Of a stretch of 64,000 nucleotides of DNA, positions 30,612 to 41,694 are shown piece after piece. The notes under the pieces were generated by a model. It was not told the DNA's origin and searched no databases. It saw only the letters and a list, made by a program, of their open reading frames with translations. A program made the translations under genes and the position numbers. This DNA is from Rhizopus arrhizus (taxonomy: Eukaryota; Mucoromycota; Mucoromycetes; Mucorales; Rhizopodaceae), in NCBI GenBank assembly GCA_024220505.1, contig JAKZZE010000007.1:682001-746000 (forward strand). Direction: 5' to 3'. Each line of letters starts with the position of its first letter. The first letter of the stretch is position 1.

Positions 30612-32241
30612 CAGTAGCGGACAAAACTGGTGCACAAAAATTAAAATCAACATTGTATCTCCGCCATATGTCTGCGACTTTTGTGGTATATACCATCTGA
30701 AAGACAGTCTAAAATATACATTACGTTATGTAAACCGGAACTGTGCCGGACATCCCTCAGGCATAAGGTCATTTTTAGTGATTTTTTGCATATTTCAATT
30801 TTCGCCAAAAATGTAGTGCTTGTCTAGCCTTCTTTCAATTTTCCCCAAATCTCTCCCGTTTGCTTTCAGATTTCACAGCAGATTAGTAAATTCTAGTAGC
30901 TCATAAAAAATATATAAAACTGTACTTATTTTGTATTTCCCATTGAGCCCCCCCTTTTGTTTTTACCCTATTCACTATAACAAAGTACTAGCCTTATATG
31001 TTTAAGAAAATAAGCAACTGTAAAAACGAAACTCTGAGATCTCGAATACACTTAGTTCGTACGACAACAGATATTTCTAGAATAACAAGAATCTTTAAAT
31101 GGACAATCAACAGGAGAAAGGGGGAAGAAAGAAACTTAATGTCTTGTGATCATGAAGGTATTCCGCTATTAGCCTGAAAAGTTATTAGTTCAGTCATCAA
31201 CCTAGAGCTTGGACAAGGTCCGCTACACACAGTTTCTGATGCTCAGCACATTTTGAGGACCTTAAGATACAGTGTTAGCAGACTGTCAGTCTAAAGGCAC
31301 AGTAGGAAGCTAGATTTTGAGTCTGGAAGTAAGGAATCGAAGAATTTCATCAGCTGTATAAGTCGGAAAAAGCGATGAATGTGGTATCACGACAAGCCAT
31401 TGTATACTATAGAGGGCTGGAAGTCTGCTATCTTTAGAAATGAAACAAATATGAACATTATGGATGCAGATAGTATACACTAATATTGAAAGCAAGTCAA
31501 GCAACCTTAGCGATTTTTTCACGGTGATCAAACAATGAAGCATGCTGGCTGCTCCGTTATGTTTTAAGGCTGTATTAGATATTGAGGACCAGAATATGTG
31601 TGTCAGGTATACGATGGTATAATGAACTCATAAATATACACATATATTTCGCTTACTTCATACCACAAAAGCCTAGCGTATAGTGGTCTAAAACGTCGTA
31701 ATCTCTCGTTTCAGTATGACAATGACACAAGGCACAAGTCGACGCATGTCACAAACTCAATATTTGATAACAGCGCTTCTGTGCTACAAGTTTAGCCGCT
31801 ACTAATCCCGGCCTAAGTCCGCTTAAGCATGCCAGGTGGCAATTGATGGCAAAGGTATGATGATACGACACTAGATCAAAAAGGGTCGATGATCTTTGGA
31901 AAAGAGTAGTTAAAGAGCCGGGTTCTTTTACTGAAAATGATATACACGCATATTATTAGCATATGCAAAGAAGAACATCCGATGATATCAAGAGATGAGA
32001 TGATTATATAAATTCTAAGGTCTTAGCCACTTTTGCGGTTTTTAGAAAATATAAAATTTTATAAATTTAAAGCACGCTTATCGCTCAGTTTTAACAATGT
32101 CATGCTTAGAACATACATAAATTACAATGACTAGTATATCCTCCTTCTAGTACAGTTTCATGACTATTGCAACTACCATGAGCAGGTAATGGTAGTTAAA
32201 AGCTGAAAAAAAGTTTTGTGCACCAGTTTTGTCCGCTACTG
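30612..32241 (+). mobile_element. Tc1/mariner element B, copy 2 (1630 bp)
   Basis: The same element as B1 in the opposite orientation; TA at 30610-30611 and 32242-32243. Transposase relic on the plus strand. Confidence 0.92.
31305..31925 (+). pseudogene. Tc1 transposase relic of element B2
   Basis: Same decayed pieces as in B1 on the plus strand: SNET-like block near 31435, CQVYDGIMNS near 31610 and QYDNDTRHKST near 31725, broken by the same stops and shifts. Confidence 0.7.
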
Positions 32242-32349
32242 TAACTTGGAATCATTTATAACATTATTCCCAACACAGATCAATAAAATACTTTGATTAG
32301 ATTTTTATATTAAGCTTTATTCATATTAGCTTCACATAGTCAAATAAGA

Positions 32350-32826
32350 TGACATGGTTGTAATATAGTTTAGTGATAGTATGAGCATGTTGAATAAGGA
32401 ATGACGATTACTTACCGGATCATCATTAGTCATGAAAACATTTATCCTGACTGAGATATTATTGTTAGCAATGATATCCAATCACAGAACTAAAAGTCTT
32501 TATATTCATCCGTACCGTCTCCTTAAATAGTCTTTATCCAGAGTTATCTGAAACCATCCCAATAGCATAATTGACAATACAAGCTAGGAACAGGCTAAAC
32601 TAATAATTAGAAATAGTAATCATCTATTCTGTCAAGTTGATTATAAATCTGTCCTAATTCTTTATCCGTATCATGTCTATAAATACTCTCACTTTTTACA
32701 TGTAGAATTTATTTTTTGAATCATAAAATAGTTATCTTAACTTAATAAAGAGATACCAAGTTCTAACAGTATTTCTTTATCTTTGATTGCTATATTATAT
32801 TTACCTAAAACTCCCCTTTCCTAAAC
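32350..32826 (+). repeat. LTR-like sequence inside the DIRS element
   Basis: Promoter layout as in the LTRs here: CTATAAATACTCTCAC (about 32678), AATAAAGAGA (about 32744), ending CCTAAACA at about 32826, directly before the RT frame resumes. Looks like a solo LTR distantly related to family 1. No matching 5-base duplication found, so the left edge is a guess. Confidence 0.4.
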
Positions 32827-32828
32827 AG

Positions 32829-33793
32829 CTGTGGAGCCCTTGCGGAAACAGGGAATCAGACTGGTATATTACCTGGACGATATCTGTATTCTAGCAAGTA
32901 CGAAGACAGAAGCGGACAAGAATTGCAAATTGGTAACGAATCATTTGGAATCATTGGGATTCATCATAAATTACCAAAAGAGTGTTTTAAGACCTTCTTA
33001 TACACAGGAATTCCTCGGATTCACATTCAACACAGAAGACATGAATATCGAAGTCCCATGCAAGAAGATGCAGAAACTCAAATCACGTATACTCCAACTT
33101 CAGAAGTCCAAGACACCGAAATCATGTCGTTGGATTGCCAGTCTACTCGGGAAAGTTACCTCAATGATCCCTGCGGTGGGAGATGCTCTTCTACATGTTC
33201 GGTACATGCAGAGGGACCTGGCAAGATCGTTGAAAATACACAGCAAGAATTGGGATGCAGAATGTCGACTGTCTCTTCAAAGTCAACAGGAGTTGATTTG
33301 GTGGCTCACTCAGTCACAGTGATGTATCCATCATTCATAACTCGATATGAAAACAGTATTAATAAGCTACATGTAAAATATATCCAATAGATAGGCTACA
33401 GGTTAATTCGGATAATCTTCATTAAGGATAAGATGCTGCGTAATTGCACGGTTAAATTATATTAAATCCAGGAACTAAATCACAGTCAATCGCAGTCAAT
33501 CATATACGAGTATTCTATGGATAAATGCTTATGATGACAAAGATAACAATGGAGGAACACGTAACCATTATCTATTTGTCATCAGTTATATCATACTCAT
33601 TAATTATTAATCCATGACATGAAATATTATCCGTGTATGAAAAGTATAAATAGAGTATCATTTTCTTATTAAATAAAACAATCTCTTTATCGAGTCTCGT
33701 CCTCTCTTGTTCCTTTCTATTCTTGGATAAATCACACAGACAAAGAATGGACTGCCGATACGGAAGCCGTTAATCAACCCAAGGATTTCCATC
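32829..33793 (+). pseudogene. DIRS reverse transcriptase, C-terminal half, split by a solo LTR
   Basis: The frame reads RLVYYLDDICILAST (catalytic YLDD), then GFIINYQKSVLRPSYTQEFLGF, typical of DIRS-type RT, then the connection region QELIWWLTQSQ, where the solo LTR enters at 33320. After the LTR and its duplicated CACAG, the same frame continues TKNGLPIRKPLINPRISI to the Tc1 B3 insertion (TA 33794-33795). The RT fingers are missing upstream, replaced by LTR-like sequence. The frame then continues at 41695 with YVDASLTGWG of RNase H. Confidence 0.85.
33320..33734 (+). repeat. Solo LTR of family 1, plus orientation
   Basis: 415 bases, flanked by CACAG at 33315-33319 and 33735-33739. It differs from the Ty3 element 1 LTRs at about four sites (GGAGGAACAC, CCATGACATG, AATAAAACAA, CTTGTTCC), changes it shares with the minus-strand solo LTR at 43814. 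Confidence 0.95.
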
Positions 33794-34488
33794 TACAGTA
33801 GCGGACAAAACTGGTACACAAAAATTAAAATCAACATTGTATCTCCGCCATATGTCTGCGACTTTTGTGGCATATACCATCTGAAAGACAGTCCAAAATA
33901 TACATTATGTTATGTAAACCGGAACTGTGCCGGACATCCCCCAGGCATAAGGTCATTTTTAGTGATTTTTTGCATATTTCAATTTTCGCCAAAAATGTAG
34001 TGCTTGTCTAGCCTTCTTTCAATTTTCCCCATATCTCTCCCGTTTGCTTTCAGATTTCACAGCATATTAGTAAATTTTAGTAGCTCTTAAAAAATATATA
34101 AAACTGTACTTATTTTGTATTTCCCATTGAGTCCCCCCTTTTGTTTTTACCCTATTCACTATAACAAAGTACTAGCCTTATATGTTTAAGAAAATAAGCA
34201 ACTGTAAAAACGAAACTCTGAGATCTCGAACACGCCTAGTTCGTACGACAGCAGATATTTCTAGAGTAACAAGGATCTCTAAATGGACAATCAACAGGAG
34301 AAAGAGGGAAGAAAGAAACTTAATGTCTTGTGATCATGAAGGTATTCCGCTATTAGCCTGAAAAGTTATTAGTTCAGTCATCAACCTAGAGCTTGGACAA
34401 GGTCCGCTACACACAGTTCCTGATGCTCAGCACATTTTGAGGACCTTAAGATACAGTGTTAGCAGACTGTCAGTCTAAAGGCACAGTA

Positions 34489-35105
34489 GGAAGCTAGATT
34501 TTGAGTCCGGAAGTAAGGAATCGAAGAATTTCATCAGCTGTATAAGTCGGAAAAAGCGATGAATGTGGTATCACAACAAGCCATTGTATACTATAGAGGG
34601 CTGGAAGTCTGCTATCTTTAGCAATGAAACAAATATGAACATTATGGATGCAGATAGTATACACTAATATTGAAAGCAAGTCGAGCAACCTTAGCGATTT
34701 TTTCACGGTGATCAAACAATGAAGCATGCTGGCTGCTCTGTTATGTTTTAAGGCTGTATTAGATATTGAGGACCAGAATATGTGTGTCAGGTATACGATG
34801 GTATAATGAACTCATAAATATACACATATATTTCGCTTACTTCATACCACAAAAGCCTAGCGTATAGTAGTCTAAAACGTCGTAATCTCTCGTTTCAGTA
34901 TGACAATGACACAAGGCACAAGTCAACGCATGTCACAAACTCAATATTTGATAACAGCGCTTCTGTGCTACAAGTTTAGCCGCTACTAATCCCGGCCTAA
35001 GTCCGCTTAAGCATGCCAGGTGGCAATTGATGGCAAAGGTATGATGATACGACACTAGATCAAAAAGGGTCGATGATCTTTGGAAAAGAATAGTTAAAGA
35101 GCCGG
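34489..35105 (+). pseudogene. Tc1 transposase relic of element B3
   Basis: Near-identical to the relic in B2, with the same broken blocks. The LTR of Ty3 element 2 enters at 35106, within the 3' part. Confidence 0.7.
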
Positions 35106-35439
35106 TGTCGTATTTACCTCATTAAATACTATTATTCGTATGAGATTACTCAGATCTTATATAAGAAATAACAAGTACTGAATACATAATATTACTTATT
35201 ACATATTCCTTAAAAGCTCGTATACAATGTTTATATTGTTCAAGCTCAATACTAAAATTGACCTTGAACTCACTTCGGTCCCTGAATAATTTCATTTCCT
35301 ATATAAAGGCGTAGTTTGATTAAATGGGTTCTCTCCCTCGTCTTGAAATCTAATAAAGAGGTTACATAGAGACTCATTCACTAGTTTTCAAGTACTATCT
35401 CCTTTCTTTTTTCTCACTTAATTATCTGCAAATATCTCA
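35106..35439 (+). repeat. 5' LTR of Ty3 element 2 (LTR family 2)
   Basis: Begins TGTCGTATTTACC, ends AATATCTCA. TATATAAAGG near 35300 and AATAAAGAGG near 35352. It is followed by T7 GAATGAATTCT, with the gag-pol ATG only 10 bases after the LTR. Confidence 0.95.
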
Positions 35440-35448
35440 TTTTTTTGA

Positions 35449-38400
35449 ATGAATTCTTCTATTAATCAATCCCCTGCCAAAAACGTTGAAAAGGATTCAG
35501 CTGATGAAGTAGCTAAGTCCTTGGATAGAATGGATCTTGAAACTCTCGAAAGTAGAGCGTCAAACTCATCCATCCATCCTCGTGATGATGCATCCATTGA
35601 AACTGATGTTGAGATGGATGAAGTTACTGATTCTTCTCCTGCTGTTCCTTCTTCGGACCCTTCCAAGTATATGGAGAGGTTAATGGCTCAAAAATCCTTG
35701 TTCTTTGATTTAATTGAAAAATTAAATAATAATAAAGCGAGTTTTATTTTAGAAAATAAGCTAACTTTACTTGAAGAAAATGAAAAGCAATTGAGCTATG
35801 CTGTATCAGCCTTAAATGATGTTGACGCTCTTATTGCTTCCCAGTTAGAACTGCGTAATCATGAGTTGAAGGGCAATGGATCTAGAAATTCATCACCCAA
35901 GGATAGACTTATCCCAAGCCGTGAAATCCCAAAATTCAACGTCAACCCTACCGCTAGTGCTCTGTATCAGCTCACTCTTCGCGAAGGTGATAAAAACGTC
36001 AATCCAAGTAATGAACCATCTTTGGATATGTTCATTAGAGATTTCCAAAGAAAATTCTTGGATTATGATGTATCTGTAGAGGATCATTGGTTGCACTACC
36101 TGGAAGTTTCTTTTGAAAAGTCTGACAGTGATACCGACCATGACTGGTTCGAAAGATTCATCAAAAGACGTTGTATGGATAAGAAAACCGCTTTGAATTG
36201 GGATCAGGCAAAAGAAGTCTTGAAACAACGCTTCGATCTTGCTTCACAAACTACACCAGAGATGTGGTTTAAAAATCTTATCAATTTCAAGCAAGAACGT
36301 TGTGAAACTTTGACCCAAGCAATGGATCGATATCGTCTTTTCTCTCTTGGTGCAAAGGTTAACATGCATGATAACACTTTCTTGATTGGACATTTCATTT
36401 CGAGGCTTTACACTGTCAAGTTTCAGGAAATTGTCCAAGATACTGTCAAAAAAAATCTTCCCTCGCTTGTCTCTACTAGCTCCAATATCACTGGAGAAAG
36501 TATTTATTCAACACGCAACTTACCTATTCCTCTGCCTAAGGAATGGAATGTCCTTGAGTCAATTCTCATTAAAGAAATGGCCAACTTGGAATCTGCTTTG
36601 TTGAACATCCTTAAGGATAAGAAAAAGGAAGATAATACCAAAAAACTCGTTGAACAGGACGATAACGCCAATACTAAAAAAAGAAAAATGGTACATCAAA
36701 GTGAACATAAGAACCAAAAAGTTTCCAAAACATTTGTTGAATTTCAGCAAGAAATTGCGGATTTAAAGAAACAAGGTATATGCACATTTTGCAAAACTGC
36801 CAAGTACTCTCCTGGTCATTATTCATCTTGTTCTGTAAGACTTGAACATATCAAAAGAAAATATGGCAAACAAATTGTAAGTAATTCTTCTAAAGGAAAT
36901 GACAAAACTGTTAGCAATTTAGAGTTGTCCAACTCGATCACTAGCATTAGTCAGATAAATAAATCTCCTAAAAACAGAGTTACTGATTTATCTTTATCTC
37001 CTAGTAAAAATGAATCTACCTCGCAATCGTATGAACAATGTGAATCATCTGATGACGAATTTGAATTTCTTTATAAGCATTATGACAGAAACATAATCTG
37101 TTCAAATAAAAATATAAATACTAGTTTTGATGAAGAGTATAACAAAAATGTCTTTGCCATTCGTAATAATAAAGTTGGAGAAGATGATAGTCTATTCGAA
37201 TCGGATAATGTGGCTTATTTCCCCGTTACTCCAATCACGCTTAATAATGTGAACACTTATGGTATCATAGATACTGGTGCACGTGTCTCTGTCATAAATA
37301 AAAAATTTGCAATAGACAATAATATTAAATTTCATTCAGTTCCTGGTAACCTAGTTTTAGCAAATGGCGACCAAATTCCCAGAATGAGATCTATTGACTA
37401 TGTGAATGTCGAATACGACAACATTGACCACATTATTAAACATAAGTTTGATATTATTGACGATCATGCTTCCTCTCACAACTGTAAAATTCTTATTGGA
37501 ACAGATTTGCTTCCTAAACTTTCCATTCATTTAATGAATGTAGCAGTTAAACATAAGAGTACTGAAAAAGAATTAGACGACTCTATTCTAGATAAAGCTT
37601 ATGAACCAAATATTTCACGAGCCGGTACAGAAAAAGAACAAAAAGTTTTTGATATGGCTATTAAACCATACATCGAAGCAAATAAAAAATTAAATAAGAA
37701 TTCTTTATGTAATATTAAAGAGGCTGTTTTACATCTTCCAACACCAAAAGATTATGTTGCCAATATAAAGCAATATCCAATAGCATATACCTTACAGCCT
37801 AAAGTAATGGATAAAATAAATAGTTGGTTAGATGAAGGTATTATCATTCCAGCAACTCCATCTGGATGGAATCTGCCTATGACAGTAACTCATAAAAAAA
37901 ATTTAGACGGCACTAAGACAGATAAAATTCGATTAGTGTTGGATCCTAGAATGTTAAATAAGGTCTTACCAGTTGATAATCATCAACTTCCATTAATTAA
38001 CGACATATTCAATTCTATGTCTGGTGCAGTCATTTTTAGCACGTTAGATCTAAAATCTGCATTTAATCAGTTTCCTGTAAATAAGGATGATCAAATTAAA
38101 CCTACTTTTACTGCACCCAATAATTTACAATATATGTATAGAGGTGTTCCTTTTGGAATATCTACAATAAGTCAGTTATTCTCTCGTATAATGTTAACAT
38201 TATTTAAAGATCTTCCTTATGTAAAATGTTTTGTTGATGATATCTGTATATTCAGTTCATCTATACATGCACATTTTCTTCATGTTAAAAAAGTGCTACA
38301 AATATTAACTGATGCTAATTTAAAAATCAATTTTGAAAAGACCTATTTGGCAAAATCTGCCGTTTACTTATTAGGATATTCTATTTCTGCCTCAGGAAAG

Positions 38401-40926
38401 CAGATAGATGCCCGAAAATTAACAAATATATACGATTGGCCTCGTCCTACTACTCAAAAGCAAGTGCAAAGTTTTCTTGGGTTTGTCAACTATTTTAGAC
38501 AACATACTCCCAATGCTGCACTTCTCATGGCTCCCTTAGATGCTTTGCGTTGCCATGATGAAAGAGTTAAAGGTCCTTTCGAATGGACAAAAGAGCATCA
38601 AATGCACTTTGATAGTATCAAGCACATTTTGTCTTCAGAATTGATGTTATCCCATCCTGATCTGTCAAAACCATTTTGTATCGCTACTGATTCATCAGAT
38701 TACAGTACTGGTTGTTGCTTATATCAAGAGTTCGAAGTGACTAAACCCAATGGCGAAATATCTAAAATCAAAAGATACATTGGTTTCATGTCCCGTTCCC
38801 TGTCAAGAAGCGAAAAACGCTACAGTGTTACAATGCGTGAATTGCTTGGTGTAGTTTATGCCTTAACCCAATTTCATAAATTTATATGGAGCACACGATT
38901 TACTTTATACACTGACCATAAAGCTTTATGCTATATTCATTCCCAAAAGAATGCAAATAGTATGCTTATTAAATGGCTTGACGTCATCCTTGATTATAAC
39001 TTTAGTGTCATTCATGTTCCCGGTTTGGAAAATGTCTTACCTGACAAACTATCCAGATTATATCCGCCAAAGGATACGGTCGAGCATGAAAGCGATATCA
39101 AAAAAGGCAAAAGATTATCCTCGTATAGACAGAATCATGCTATTTCTGAGACAATCAATACAAAGAAAAGACATCGAGCTTATTCTAAATACAATGCTGC
39201 TATTAACATTATTTCAGTAATTCAAGAAACTACAACTTCTGATGCACAAAAGGACATCAATCAAGTTAAAGAAAATACTGATCTAAGAAATATTGATGAT
39301 AACATCAATGATCAATACCTATTTTATGTACAATCTGCACAGCCATTATATTCGGATTATCTTACACCGCCTTTGGCTGAACACCAACAGTTACTTATAG
39401 ATGCCCATAATAAAATTGGTCACTATGGTGCTGAACAAATGGTCAAACGTTTCCATAATGACGGTATTCATTGGCCTAACCTGATAGGTGATTGCATTAA
39501 ATTCATTAAGCAATGCAAAGATTGTATGAAACATAATATAGAAAAAAGAGGCTTCCATCCTCTACGCAGCATTTATAGCTACTACCCTGGTGATCATTAT
39601 GCTATTGATCTTGGTGGTCCTATGCATACTACTTCCGTTTACAATAATAATTATTTTATGGTTATCATCGATGTTTGTACACGTTTTTGTATACTTCGTG
39701 CTCTACCTGATAAAAGATCAGATACAATTTTACGCTCTCTTATTGACGTATTCTCAACTATGGGTTTTCCTACAAAACTTCAAAGTGATAATGGAACAGA
39801 GTTTAAAAACTCGCTCTCAAAAGATTTAGCTGATGCTATGGGCTATGATCATCGATTCATCACCTCTCTACACCCATCTGCTAATGGAATCAGTGAACGT
39901 ACTGTACAATCAGTCAAAAAATTACTGGCTAAAGCCACTCATGGTGTTGGCAATGATTGGGATTTATATCTTCCATCTATTCAACTTGCTATGAATAATC
40001 GTATATCCAAACGGTTAAATTCCACACCTTTCTCTCTCATGTTCGCACGTAAAATGAACGAACCTTATGGTTTTCGATCTGACAAAGATAAGCTCAAAGA
40101 AGTTAGAGATAAACCACCAATGTCTCATGAAGAACTCATGAAACGCATTGACTATATGACTGATATTGTATTCCCAGCTATTGTAAATAAAACCAAAGCA
40201 CAAATAGAACTTGAACAAGCAAAGTTCAATGATTCTCATAGACTTGTTGATTACACACCTGGCTCTCATGTCATGGTTCGTATTCCAAATAAATCTGGTC
40301 AACTTGCTCCTGCTTATGAAGGACCATATACAGTCGTACGTAAAAATAAAGGAAATGCCTATATCTTACGTGACGAAACTGGTGTCCTTATGCCTCGTGC
40401 CTACACTTCTGTTGAGCTGAAATTAATCTCTAATGAAGAAGTGATCGAACTGGATGATGAAGGTAATGAAATCATAAATTTCGAAATCGAGGCAGTTATA
40501 AACCATCGTGGCCCTCCAAAAGACCGTGAGTACCTTGTACGTTGGAAAAACTATAGCAGTGAGTGGGATGAATGGCTATCTGCAGATAAGTTTAATGACC
40601 CTAACACACTACGCAACTATTGGAAAAATCTTGGTAAAAAGTATATTCCTCCAAAAAATGCTTCAATTACCAATTCTCCATCTTCATCTGAAGTATTAAA
40701 ATCTACACCATCTGGTACTATAAGTGCTGCGATGAAACATTTCTCTTCTGAAGATGAAACCAATTCTAATTTGGTTGATAAAAAATCCACAATTAAATCT
40801 AATGTTGGCTCTTCAACACGATCTGTTAAAAGAACTCGTCGTAATAAGCCTCCAACTAAAAACGTTTGTAATACTTCATCCACAGTTACTCGATCCAGTA
40901 AACGACTTAAATCTCTTCATAAGTAA
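35449..40926 (+). CDS. Gag-pol polyprotein of Ty3 chromovirus 2 (1825 aa)
   Basis: One fused frame. Gag-like region with a Cys/His segment (CTFCKTAKYSPGHYSSC, about 445). Protease GIIDTGARVS (about 604). RT with STLDLKSAFNQFPV (about 863) and catalytic FVDD (about 927). RNase H IATDSSDYSTGC (about 1079). Integrase: HHCC zinc domain from about 1321, Asp (YAIDLGG, about 1384), Asp (QSDNGTEF, about 1446), Glu (GISERT, about 1480). Chromodomain at about 1680-1735 (YLVRWKNYSSEWDEWLSA), then a basic Ser/Thr-rich tail. Only distantly similar to Ty3 element 1 and about 200 residues longer. No stops or shifts seen. The ATG almost touches the LTR, so there is little or no leader. Confidence 0.95.
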   Translation: MNSSINQSPAKNVEKDSADEVAKSLDRMDLETLESRASNSSIHPRDDASIETDVEMDEVTDSSPAVPSSDPSKYMERLMAQKSLFFDLIEKLNNNKASFILENKLTLLEENEKQLSYAVSALNDVDALIASQLELRNHELKGNGSRNSSPKDRLIPSREIPKFNVNPTASALYQLTLREGDKNVNPSNEPSLDMFIRDFQRKFLDYDVSVEDHWLHYLEVSFEKSDSDTDHDWFERFIKRRCMDKKTALNWDQAKEVLKQRFDLASQTTPEMWFKNLINFKQERCETLTQAMDRYRLFSLGAKVNMHDNTFLIGHFISRLYTVKFQEIVQDTVKKNLPSLVSTSSNITGESIYSTRNLPIPLPKEWNVLESILIKEMANLESALLNILKDKKKEDNTKKLVEQDDNANTKKRKMVHQSEHKNQKVSKTFVEFQQEIADLKKQGICTFCKTAKYSPGHYSSCSVRLEHIKRKYGKQIVSNSSKGNDKTVSNLELSNSITSISQINKSPKNRVTDLSLSPSKNESTSQSYEQCESSDDEFEFLYKHYDRNIICSNKNINTSFDEEYNKNVFAIRNNKVGEDDSLFESDNVAYFPVTPITLNNVNTYGIIDTGARVSVINKKFAIDNNIKFHSVPGNLVLANGDQIPRMRSIDYVNVEYDNIDHIIKHKFDIIDDHASSHNCKILIGTDLLPKLSIHLMNVAVKHKSTEKELDDSILDKAYEPNISRAGTEKEQKVFDMAIKPYIEANKKLNKNSLCNIKEAVLHLPTPKDYVANIKQYPIAYTLQPKVMDKINSWLDEGIIIPATPSGWNLPMTVTHKKNLDGTKTDKIRLVLDPRMLNKVLPVDNHQLPLINDIFNSMSGAVIFSTLDLKSAFNQFPVNKDDQIKPTFTAPNNLQYMYRGVPFGISTISQLFSRIMLTLFKDLPYVKCFVDDICIFSSSIHAHFLHVKKVLQILTDANLKINFEKTYLAKSAVYLLGYSISASGKQIDARKLTNIYDWPRPTTQKQVQSFLGFVNYFRQHTPNAALLMAPLDALRCHDERVKGPFEWTKEHQMHFDSIKHILSSELMLSHPDLSKPFCIATDSSDYSTGCCLYQEFEVTKPNGEISKIKRYIGFMSRSLSRSEKRYSVTMRELLGVVYALTQFHKFIWSTRFTLYTDHKALCYIHSQKNANSMLIKWLDVILDYNFSVIHVPGLENVLPDKLSRLYPPKDTVEHESDIKKGKRLSSYRQNHAISETINTKKRHRAYSKYNAAINIISVIQETTTSDAQKDINQVKENTDLRNIDDNINDQYLFYVQSAQPLYSDYLTPPLAEHQQLLIDAHNKIGHYGAEQMVKRFHNDGIHWPNLIGDCIKFIKQCKDCMKHNIEKRGFHPLRSIYSYYPGDHYAIDLGGPMHTTSVYNNNYFMVIIDVCTRFCILRALPDKRSDTILRSLIDVFSTMGFPTKLQSDNGTEFKNSLSKDLADAMGYDHRFITSLHPSANGISERTVQSVKKLLAKATHGVGNDWDLYLPSIQLAMNNRISKRLNSTPFSLMFARKMNEPYGFRSDKDKLKEVRDKPPMSHEELMKRIDYMTDIVFPAIVNKTKAQIELEQAKFNDSHRLVDYTPGSHVMVRIPNKSGQLAPAYEGPYTVVRKNKGNAYILRDETGVLMPRAYTSVELKLISNEEVIELDDEGNEIINFEIEAVINHRGPPKDREYLVRWKNYSSEWDEWLSADKFNDPNTLRNYWKNLGKKYIPPKNASITNSPSSSEVLKSTPSGTISAAMKHFSSEDETNSNLVDKKSTIKSNVGSSTRSVKRTRRNKPPTKNVCNTSSTVTRSSKRLKSLHK

Positions 40927-40935
40927 ATTACTTTT

Positions 40936-40936
<1 letters not shown>

Positions 40937-40971
<35 letters not shown>
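40937..40971 (+). repeat. A35 tract between gag-pol and the 3' LTR
   Basis: Thirty-five A in a row begin 11 bases after the gag-pol stop of Ty3 element 2. Either a microsatellite or a captured poly(A); no counterpart in Ty3 element 1. Confidence 0.85.
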
Positions 40972-40972
<1 letters not shown>

Positions 40973-41033
40973 ATATATATTAAAAATAGTCACAAGATTT
41001 TCTTCAAAGTAATCTCATACTGGTCGGGGGCTA

Positions 41034-41367
41034 TGTCGTATTTACCTCATTAAATACTATTATTCGTATGAGATTACTCAGATCTTATATAAGAAATAAC
41101 AAGTACTGAATACATAATATTACTTATTACATATTCCTTAAAAGCTCGTATACAATGTTTATATTGTTCAAGCTCAATACTAAAATTGACCTTGAACTCA
41201 CTTCGGTCCCTGAATAATTTCATTTCCTATATAAAGGCGTAGTTTGATTAAATGGGTTCTCTCCCTCGTCTTGAAATCTAATAAAGAGGTTACATAGAGA
41301 CTCATTCACTAGTTTTCAAGTACTATCTCCTTTCTTTTTTCTCACTTAATTATCTGCAAATATCTCA
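41034..41367 (+). repeat. 3' LTR of Ty3 element 2 (LTR family 2)
   Basis: 334 bases, no difference from the 5' LTR found by reading; followed by GCCGG. Confidence 0.95.
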
Positions 41368-41694
41368 GCCGGGTTCTTTTACTGAAAATGATATACACGC
41401 ATATTATTAGCATATGCAAAGAAGAATATCCGATAATATCAAGAGATGAGATGATTATATAAAGTCTAAGATTTTAGCCACTTTTGCGGTTTTTAGAAAA
41501 TATAAAATTTTATAAATTCAAAGCACGCTTATCGCTCAGTTTTAACAATGTCATGCTTAGAACATACATAGATTACAATGACTAGTATATCCTCCTTCTA
41601 GTACAGTTTCATGACTATTGCAATTACCATGAGCAGGTAATGGTAGTTAAAAGCTAAAAAAAAGTTTTGTGCACCAGTTTTGTCCGCTACTGTA

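Larger units (their letters stand above)
30533..32349 (-). repeat. Dispersed repeat R, copy 1, split by Tc1 B2
   Basis: GTTAAGGATACATAAGATTA (30533) to CACATAGTCAAATA (32349), once B2 is removed, matches the complement of 44572-44755 over about 185 bases with scattered changes. B2 sits at a TA within it; copy 2 has the uninterrupted GATATAACTTGG. Nature unknown; it may be the end of another retroelement. Confidence 0.7.
35106..41367 (+). mobile_element. Ty3 chromovirus-type LTR retrotransposon 2, apparently intact
   Basis: 334-base LTRs (35106-35439 and 41034-41367) look identical; target duplication GCCGG at 35101-35105 and 41368-41372. A purine tract (GGTCGGGGGCTA) precedes the 3' LTR. It sits in Tc1 B3, which sits in the DIRS element. 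Confidence 0.95.
33796..41692 (+). mobile_element. Tc1/mariner element B, copy 3, interrupted by Ty3 element 2
   Basis: Same ends as B1 and B2, TA at 33794-33795 and 41693-41694, inside the RNase H coding region of the DIRS element. Without the Ty3 insert and its duplication (6267 bases) it is 1630 bases, exactly like B1 and B2. Confidence 0.95.

Noticed and set aside
10862..34727. Three copies of an identical-looking 77-codon frame (10862-11095, 31310-31543, 34494-34727), a possible conserved small gene
   Set aside because: They lie antisense to the Tc1 B transposase relic in each copy; conservation follows from the repeat, and no initiation signal or family is seen.
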